This document shows positions 57,085 to 64,000 of a DNA stretch of 64,000 bases, piece by piece. Source of the DNA: Diphasiastrum complanatum (Eukaryota > Streptophyta > Lycopodiopsida > Lycopodiales > Lycopodiaceae); the NCBI GenBank assembly GCA_029204225.1, contig MU832104.1:1-64000 (forward strand), written 5' to 3'. The position numbers and the translations under genes are program-made. Under the pieces are notes generated by a model, which ran no database searches, had not been told where the DNA came from, and worked only from the letters and a program-made list of their open reading frames with translations. Positions within the stretch are counted from its first letter, which is position 1, and the number at the start of each line of letters is the position of its first letter.

Positions 57085-58935
57085 GCCTTGACCCAAATGT
57101 CATCATCCTTCGCTTCACAATAAGTCGAAGGTTCTTTGCTTTGAATAATGCTAGATAAGAGAGCATAATTTGCTTCATACCTTTCAGGTTGTGTCTTCTC
57201 TCTTGTTGATCTTCGTAGCTCTCCCTGGCTAGATGATCCTGGAAAGTCATCCATGTCGCGGCTCTCCAACAATCTCTCAAACCACTTAGGGAGTTTCCTG
57301 TCAGGTGATCGGCTTCCTGGTGAAAATGTATCCCACTATACATCCTTCTCCTTGCGTTTGTCACCTGCAACTTCAATCCTTCTTGCACCAAAAGGTTTGT
57401 CCCTACCTCTCCAACCTATCTCTTGAGGTTGAGTAGTAGTATCTTGAGATGTATCCTCTTTTTCATCACTTGGAAGGTCAATGAATGGATCATCATCAGG
57501 TGGTATCCTCACTATACCATCTTTCCCACTGGATGTCTCTATCTTCTCAGCATCCTTGTCTTCATACATCTTGGATTCATCGAAGATAACATCACGACTT
57601 ATATGGACTTTGTTTTCCACTGGATCAAAACATCTATAGCCCTTCACACGATCATCATATCCTAGGAATATACACTTGATAGCTTTTACATCAAGTTTAC
57701 GTCTCTCTTCCTTAGGAACGTGTACAAAGGCCTTACATCCAAAGATTCGCAAGTGGTTCACCTTTGGCTTCTTCTTCGTGAATGCTTCCTCAGGTGTTAT
57801 CTTTGGTATGGCAATGGTAGGACTTCTATTTTGAAGATAGACTGTTGTGCTGCATGCTTCTGACCAAAAATCTTTTGGTAGTTTCATCTCAGCTAGCATA
57901 GATCTGGCACTTTCCACAGTCGTCCGATTCTTGCGCTCAGCTACACCATTGAGAGCAGGAGTATGAGCTTGCGTAAATTGTCTTTTAATCCCACATTGAT
58001 CACAAAGATCATTGAAGTCATTAGACTTGTACTCACCTCCACTATCTGATCTTAGGACTTTGATCTTCCAACCTGTCTGATTTTCGACCAATGCTTTGAA
58101 GCTTTTGAAGTTGTCAAATGCATCTGATTTCTTCTTCAAGAAGTAGATCCACGTCTTACATGACATATCATCAATAAAGGTCATGAAATAGAAGGCTTTA
58201 CCTAAGGACATGGTCCTCATAGGCCCGCATATATCTGTGTGGATTAAATCCAGGATGTTCTTTGCTCTTGCAACACCCCCTTTATTGAACTTCTCTCGAT
58301 GTTGCTTCCCATATACACAAGATTCGCACATTGATTTCAAGTGATCTTCTATGGTAGGCAATCCTGTTACCATCTCCAATTTTCTCATCAAACTGAGGCT
58401 TCCCAAGTTCAAGTGACCAAGCCTCTTATGCCACAACTCAGTTTGCGATGGAATGGACGATACAAGTCCATGTTGCCCCTTGATTGTAACATTCAACTTG
58501 TACAATTTTGTATTGGGCTCTCTTACTCCATCCGCAATAACTTTGAACTTTTGGTTCACATCCTTCACAAAGCAACGATCATGGGCGAAGTCTACTTTCA
58601 ACTTTTGATCAATAATGACTCCAACAAAAAGTAGATTTTTCTTCAAACCCGGTACGTAAAGTACCTCCCTGATCATCCTGCTTTTGCCATCAGGTAGTTG
58701 GATTGAAACGGTGCCTATCCCCTTGATCTTGCACACCTCGCCATTTTCTTGTGAAACGGACGTTCCATTATCCAACACTTTCATGCTACTGAACCAATTC
58801 TTGTTACCTGTCATGTGTCTTGTGGCTCCCGAGTCAATATACCACGCTTGATCATCTTGATTAGATGACAATGCAGATATGAAGATGCTAGAGTCTTCAA
58901 TCTCACCCTCATCGACAAGGTTACCTGCTTGTTTT
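57085..58935 (-). pseudogene. Copia protease and integrase, RT start
   Basis: The 511-codon frame 58871-57336 begins in the protease (WYIDSGATRHMTGNKNWF, intact DSG) and continues with the GAG-pre-integrase zinc region (LWHKRLGHLNLGSLSLM, MCESCVYGKQHREKF) and the integrase core with its D-D-E residues (LIHTDICGPMR, FIDDMSCKTWIYFL, GVAERKNRTTVESARSML), then HLRIFGCKAFVHVPKEERRK and the acidic linker. A frameshift near 57340 leads to TREKTQPERYEANYALLS and DDDIWVKAMGDVMS, the start of RT. The integrase portion is long and uninterrupted, so decay is recent. Confidence 0.92.
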
Positions 58936-59741
58936 GGTTTCCCCTTGCCTTGTTCCGCCAGGAATTTGCGACATTCACTCTTCCAATGGCCCTTTTTACC
59001 ACAATGGAAGCACTTGCCTTTCTTCTTGGTCTTACTGGAAGATCCCTCATCCTCCTGAGACTTGACAAATTGCTGCTTAGACTTCTTCTTGCCCTTGCCC
59101 TTGCCTTGTTTTTAGAGTGTCGCAAGTGCCTGATCGTCAGTATTTTGACGTCTAGCTTTCACCATTTCTCGCCGTTGCTCTTCCTGCATCAAGATTTCTG
59201 TGAGCTCGTCAAAGGTTGGCAATCTTTCTCTTGATGCTATTCCGCTCACAAACATCTGATAGAGTTCTGCAATGCCACACAATGCATTGTGCACCAGCTC
59301 CACATCACGTATGCGCTCACCAATAGAATGCAGTTCATCCCTCATTGTCTTGATTCTGGTCATGCACGTCTGAATGTGCTCTCCTTGCTCCATTCAAGCA
59401 CTATTCAACTTTGACTTCAGAAACATGATTCTTGACGGATTTGACGTCTCGAACTACTCCTTTAGCACATCCCATGCCTGTCTGGGTGTAACAGCATCAC
59501 AAATGTGGGTAATGATGTGATCCTTCACTGACAAGTTAATGAAGGTCAAAGCTTCCCTCATCTTTTTGTCGAACACTTTGATATCCGCTTCATTTGGCGG
59601 CCTTCTCTCATCACCTGTGACGACTTCCCACACGTCTTTCTCCATCAGTATGTTTTTCATTTTGAATTTCCACACTGCATAGTTGGAAATCCTGTCCAAT
59701 TTGCTACTTTCACTTAAAATGGACTCTCCCATGTTTGCCAT
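58936..59741 (-). pseudogene. Copia gag with zinc knuckle
   Basis: MANMGESILSESSKLDRISN, YAVWKFKMKNILMEKDVWEV and TPRQAWDVLKE form the gag N-terminus (59741-59454). A stop follows; the second part has MEQGEHIQTCMTRIKTMRDE and LPTFDELTEILMQEEQRREM (59393-59112). A frameshift precedes the zinc knuckle, CFHCGKKGHWKSEC, near 59015-58974. Gag forms the particle in which reverse transcription occurs. Confidence 0.88.
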
Positions 59742-60094
59742 CGCAAAACTGCTTGAAACTTCTGCCGTAGGCTAAAAACAGTATGCCGAGGCCAACAGTG
59801 ATGTCAGAAGTTGAAAATAATGACCTGCACTTTTTCCCTTACCAGACCACTCACCACTTTTCCACCAATTTGAAAGCCAAATCGGCGTCGCCTTCCAAAA
59901 TGCACTCAGTCGTCAACTCCCAACTTCGTGCCCAATGAAATGGTGAAATCACTTCCGGTGCGCTTTGAACACTTTCTCCGCTGCAATCACTCTGTTACAG
60001 TCCGGGTGCCCTTCGTTTGGAGGTTATAGCCTTTCGTTTGGTCAAAATAGGCTAAAGGACTAAAAAATAAGGGCTTTTTGAACTTTTGAACTGT

Positions 60095-60311
60095 TTCTTC
60101 ACCTTGAGGCCCAAAAGGTGTTTGGCATACCCTTGCTTTTGAGCATTGTCCTGGCCATCTCAACAATGGATCTATTCTTTCGCTCTGCAACTCCGTTTTG
60201 TTGCGGTGAATAAGGTGTTGTAGTCTGCCTCTTGATCCCTTGGTCTTTGCAAAAATCAATAAATTTTGTCAAAAAATACTCACCACCTCCATCAGAAACT
60301 TCACCTTTCAC
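60095..60311 (-). pseudogene. foreign Copia integrase fragment in the leader
   Basis: About 70 codons, VSDGGGEYFLTKFIDFCKDQ then TTTPYSPQQNGVAERKNRSI, are the end of a Copia integrase core. The family differs from the host element's own integrase at 57.9 kb. It lies between the primer site and gag of the - strand Copia, so it was inserted or copied into the leader. Confidence 0.85.
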
Positions 60312-61230
60312 ATGTGAAGGGGCCCAACTCCAATTTCAGTTTGAAAATTTTGATTGAAGTTGAATGGCCAATCTTCCTTCAATGGCCTTCAGGTCCTTTC
60401 AAAGGCCCCTTTCACCTCAATCCAATGGCTACCTTGGATCCAACGGCCCACAACTGTTCTTGGAGGCTCGATCTTTACCACAGATCTATGTGACTGGAGA
60501 TCCGACGGTCCTGGGCGCTTTTGTGCGCTGATCCACGCGCTTGCAGGCACGTCTCACTTTGGAACACTAGGTGTTCTTTGGTTTTGAAGCGCGCGACCAG
60601 TCCTCACGGCCTCCACGACCTCTCCTCCTCTTTCCGGATTTCTTGCTTCTTTTCAAGCCAAATCAGCTTGTTCTTGCGCGATTCTGGAGCGTTTTCGATC
60701 CAATCTGAATCTGTAGCTGGCTGCGCCCTGGAGGAACTTTTCAGATTTGTATTTGGCCTTGGAACGACTGAGAGCAGCTGGTTTTTCCAACAATTTTCTG
60801 ATTTTTACCAAGAAACCCTTCTTCAGCTCTTTTCCAAGCAATTCTCAGCTTTACTCTGAGTTTTTTTCTTACAAATTCAACCTCCCTGAGGTCGCCCTAG
60901 TCCTACCAATCTGATGGGACTGACGGCATACGATTTGGTAAGGATTTCACCACACACGGTTCAACTTTGCAGAGAAAGCTTCAAAACCCCACCGAAGCTG
61001 AGAAATTCACAATTTTCTCAGTTTTTCACCAAATCCTGCACTGTCAATTGCTATGGCCACTGTCACTGCTCTTTGCAGCTCCTCTACAAATCCCTTTACG
61101 CCTAACGATTGTCTATACAGTGACTTTTCTTTCCGTCTTCAGCCCGCCGTAAACCCCGAACTCTCAGAAGACTACTCTTCTCCTGAAGCTCTCTTCGACG
61201 GTGATGCTGTACTAAGTACACTCCCTGTAC
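60312..61230. other. rest of the Copia leader; antisense frame of unknown origin
   Basis: The sequence is mixed and relatively GC-rich for the region. A + strand frame, 61053-61238, starts in a good plant context (GCTATGGCC) and encodes 61 residues, MATVTALCSSSTNPF onward; its stop overlaps the primer-site complement. I do not recognise it. It could be a captured host gene start or chance. Confidence 0.3.
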
Positions 61231-61243
61231 GGCTCTGATACCA
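61231..61243 (-). promoter_or_regulatory. primer-binding site (initiator tRNA-Met type)
   Basis: TGGTATCAGAGCC on the - strand, about 10 bases inside the proposed LTR end. Confidence 0.85.
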
Positions 61244-61253
61244 ACTTAGAATT

Positions 61254-61547
61254 TGCTTTGCAAAGGAACACAGATCATGCTACACAGTAACATAGACAGA
61301 AAACACTCTCCACTGCAAGCTCACATAGCAACTGTATTTCTCAAAATGAAATTACACTGTACATATAGTTGTTCACTCAGGCAACCCATGCATGACCCAG
61401 GTTGCCGTTGGCGGGACGCGTGTCCCATCGACTTGCCTCGTGGCGAGGCCAACTGATCCTTATCCACTGATAGGACCCACAGTACAATAGCACAATGATT
61501 CTACTTTAATTCTAACTATGTGTACTTACATATAGGGGACTGTATCA
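61254..61547 (-). repeat. 5' LTR of the - strand Copia
   Basis: The start TGATACAG at 61547 and end AAGCA at 61254 are proposed from position and TG..CA ends. No second copy of this LTR was found, so the borders are uncertain by several bases. Confidence 0.5.
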
Positions 61548-61561
61548 AATTTTGAAAAAGA

Positions 61562-61840
61562 TTGGATCCTTGGCTTACCAATTGGACCTCTTGGAAAGAA
61601 TGCAAGGGTTTTCACATAAGGCGACTTAAGAAAAGTCTACATAAAGGAGAATATCTTGGTTTTGGAGACCGATTAGACATGTTGGATGAATCTTCGGGTG
61701 TGACTCACCTTGAACCTGAAAAGATCTTGGATACCAAAAATAAACGATTCAGAAATCATATAATTACCAAGCATTTGGTTCAATTGAAGGGTCTTACAGA
61801 TGATGATGATTCTTGGGAGCACGACAACTTGAATTTTCAT
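61562..61840 (+). pseudogene. Gypsy integrase C-terminus with chromodomain-like segment
   Basis: EPEKILDTKNKRFRNHIITK then HLVQLKGLTDDDDSWE is the chromodomain-like tail typical of Ty3/Gypsy integrases (PEKILD, LVKWKG, WE pattern). It lies immediately before Copia integrase sequence, so two unrelated elements are joined here. Confidence 0.7.
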
Positions 61841-63106
61841 TGGTTATCCATCTGATCATAAAGTATATAAGAGCTATGATCCAACATCATCAAAGGCATT
61901 TGTGAGCAGAGATGTGACCTTTGTTAAAGATCAGTTTTATGACTTCCAAGGCAAAAATGGAAGACCCGAATTCAACCATGTCAATATGCAGGTCCCACAA
62001 TAGACATAGGAGTAGCTCCAAATGTTCAGCAAGGAACTCAGACTCCAAAGAGGACACCTGATCAACCAGATGATGAGAGAATACATCAGAGATTTGTCAG
62101 GTCTACTATACTAAGTCAACCACCTAGAAGGCTTATCAATGAGACACTCTTGTTCTTTTGTTGAAGAACCTACATCTGTAAGTGAGGCTATGGTGCGCAT
62201 CCAAGTACGGATGAGTGGAAGCAAGCAACGGACACAAAGTATAACTCCTAAATGAAGAACCTTGGTCAGTTGTAAAGCTCCCAAAGAATAGAAACATTAT
62301 TGCATGAAAGTGGATATTCACAGTCAAATACAAACCAGATGGGTCAATAGATAGGTGGAAATCAAAACTAGTTGCCCAAAGATACTCTCAAGTGCCCAAT
62401 ATAGCCTATCGGGAGGCATTCAGTCCTGTTATAAAATTGGCATCAATTAGCATGCTATTGTCATATGCAGCAATTGAAGACCTAGAAGTACATCAAATGG
62501 ATGTATAGACAATGTTTCTAAATGGAGTAATTGAAGGAGACATTTGCATGTCTCAACTAGAGCCTTGAGCCAGTTCCTACCAAATCCAGTAATAGTACGT
62601 TGGAAAGCATTGCTAAGGTTCTTAGGTATATACATATTGCTAGGGACAAATGCAAGGCCTAAAAGGATACACAGATGCAGACTGGGCAGGAGATGCTAAC
62701 ACTAGAAGATCAACTTTGGATATGTATTTAGGCGAAACAATGGACCAATCTCCTGGAACAGTAGGAAACAAACCTTAGTGGCCTTGTCCTCAACCAAAGC
62801 TGAGTACATAGTGGCTACACATGCAACAAAGGAAGTGGTTTGGTTGAGACCATTGCCTATTAGATGCTAGTTTACCATATAGCTTTGACTCTAAACCCTA
62901 GATTTTATTCCAAAAGCAAGCACATTGGGATCAAATATCATTATGTCAAAGACAAAGTCCAACACAGAGATGTCGAGCTAGAACACTGTAGAATAGAGTA
63001 TATGACAGCTGATATTTATACCAAGGCACTGGCAAAGGACAAAAACACAAGATTTAACACTTAGATCTTAAAGCATAAGTATTTCTAGATCCCCATTAAG
63101 GGGGAG
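61840..63106 (+). pseudogene. decayed Copia integrase end, RT remnants and RNase H
   Basis: IGYPSDHKVYKSYDPTSSKA, FVSRDVTFVKDQFYDF (about 61840-61960) is the Copia integrase end. RT survives only as phrases such as DLEVHQMDV (about 62475) with many stops. The RNase H region shows SRKQTLVALSSTKAEYIVAT (about 62760) and KHIGIKYHYVKDKVQHRDVE, TADIYTKALAKDK (about 62910-63045). A purine tract AAGGGGGAG ends at 63106 next to the LTR. Confidence 0.8.
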
Positions 63107-63480
63107 TGTTGTCAAATTATCAATGTCAATTTAGAAATTAATTGTAGAGGCCAAGTTAGCTTCTAGACCCCTATGTGATTTTCTTTTTCTAAAAATAGGC
63201 AATACATCGAGCTAGTACTTGTACCTATCTTTGACTAGTACATGTTGACTAGTAGGTAGGTAGGTGAAGTAGGTGTGGTAGGTATAAATACTAGGGCCTA
63301 TAGCGAGTTTAAACAACCGTTAATTTTGTAGAATGTTAGTCGTACTTGTAACTACAAGTCTTAGTGGAGAATGATGGATTTGTAACTTCTCATCGTATCT
63401 CATTTAATGTATGTTGTATACATTCTTCAATGATATTGAAGTGTACTTGTCTAGTACAATCTAGGCTGAGCCATTCCATT
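63107..63480 (+). repeat. Copia 3' LTR
   Basis: It starts TGTTGTCAAATT directly after the purine tract. It has a TATAAATA at about 63282-63289 and a GGTAGGTAGGTGA-rich region upstream of it. The end is not clear; no partner LTR was seen in the window. Confidence 0.6.
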
Positions 63481-63777
63481 TTGAGCATTCAATAATTGAT
63501 ATAGTGTTTTCTTAGTTTGGATCCTACTTAGTTAGAAATTTCTAGAAATTCCTCATTTTGCAGGTGGTGTATTCTTTGCAGTACGAGCCATACAGTTTGC
63601 AACAGGTACAGATCATACTTGATTGCTTGCAAATGATAAAATCACCTTCAAATATGCTTCTGAACTGTTTGAAAGCTGCTCAAATATTATACATGTATTG
63701 CCTTCACTTGTACTTTGTTGACAAAATATTGAAACGAGGTATTGTATGGACAATCCTCAACTTGGAAACTTATGCTT
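63481..63777. other. AT-rich DNA, nothing firm
   Basis: No element or gene could be supported between the LTR and the repeat at the right edge. Confidence 0.4.
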
Positions 63778-64000
63778 TCCATAGAATGACTAATAGTCAA
63801 AGAAGTTTTGCCCAAGTACTGGGTAGATAAAGTACAAGACTGCAGTACTACACTTATCATTCATCACAATGACAACACAAGTCTTGAAGAAAGCAATTTA
63901 TTATGAAAGATATCAAAGTACAATGATATCGTGTACAAAAATAGTAGGCATAATAATGCCATCCTAGACTCTATACTAGCTCGCTACTAGGGCTTCTTGT
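63778..64000 (-). repeat. LTR-like repeat, - strand (copy 2, cut by window end)
   Basis: Matches 53471-53700 in the same orientation, starting at the same point (TCCATAGAATGACTAATAG on the + strand). Continues beyond the window. Confidence 0.6.

Larger units (their letters stand above)
57077..61547 (-). mobile_element. 5' part of a - strand Copia element (LTR, leader, gag, protease, integrase)
   Basis: The LTR (61547-61254) and primer site (61243-61231) are followed by a long leader of about 1.45 kb, gag (59741-59112), zinc knuckle and protease, integrase (to about 57340), and the very start of RT, which stops at KAMGDVMS near 57085. RT and RNase H are absent in this orientation; the + strand fragment at 56223-57077 begins almost where this stops. 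Confidence 0.85.

Noticed and set aside
63563-63607. Exon-like stretch between TTTTGCAG and GTACAG
   Set aside because: Short, no recognised protein, and lies between LTR remnants; splice-like ends are expected by chance.

Overview
This is nuclear DNA from a land plant, most likely a flowering plant with a repeat-rich genome. Two host genes with plant-type exon/intron structure are visible. Around and inside them lie LTR retrotransposons (Ty1/Copia and Ty3/Gypsy), LINEs, hAT transposons with a DUF659-type transposase, and long GA/CT microsatellites. No bacterial, organellar or viral gene order is seen. The exact taxon cannot be read from the sequence.

1-20 kb: a gene for SMG7, a nonsense-mediated mRNA decay factor, runs on the + strand. 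A short first coding exon (1558-1623) is followed by a roughly 13.4 kb first intron and four exons (14998-19507), giving about 1257 residues. The intron holds an ORF1-only 'half-LINE' (about 3.45-4.5 kb), a complete 5.1 kb LTR element that carries only a broken gag (4661-9804, 5-bp duplication CTATA) and sits inside another LINE, and more LINE reverse transcriptase remnants (11-13.2 kb).

20-33 kb: two decayed DUF659 hAT transposase genes lie on the - strand (20.8-22.2 and 22.4-26.5 kb). They are followed by a cluster of perfect palindromes, tandem duplications and simple repeats. This stretch may be the 3' UTR intron and UTR of SMG7, but that is inference.

33-46 kb: a pile-up of Copia elements. 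A degraded Copia (33.5-35.8 kb) is followed by what looks like one Copia element split by an inversion: 5' LTR and gag on the - strand (36.6-38.7 kb), the remainder and 3' LTR on the + strand (40.1-46.3 kb), with flanking 5-mers TTCAG/TTTAG. Inside its + half sits another Copia with 264-bp LTRs and an AACTG duplication (40683-44709), which itself contains a - strand Copia fragment.

46-64 kb: a heavily decayed Gypsy element; then the last three exons of GET4 (- strand, 51.6-53.0 kb), whose upstream intron must run for more than 11 kb; a 334-bp palindrome-rich hAT-like miniature element (54.1-54.5 kb); a 23-bp perfect fold-back at 56.2 kb marking the edge of an inverted Copia fragment; a long - strand Copia with gag, protease and integrase (57.1-61.5 kb); and a Gypsy-chromodomain/Copia mosaic with its LTR (61.6-63.5 kb).

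Only SMG7 and GET4 look like functional host genes. All transposon reading frames seen are disabled. The most unusual material is structural: the inverted-halves Copia, the gag-only LTR element, the half-LINE, and the AT-core elements flanked by arrays of palindromes.
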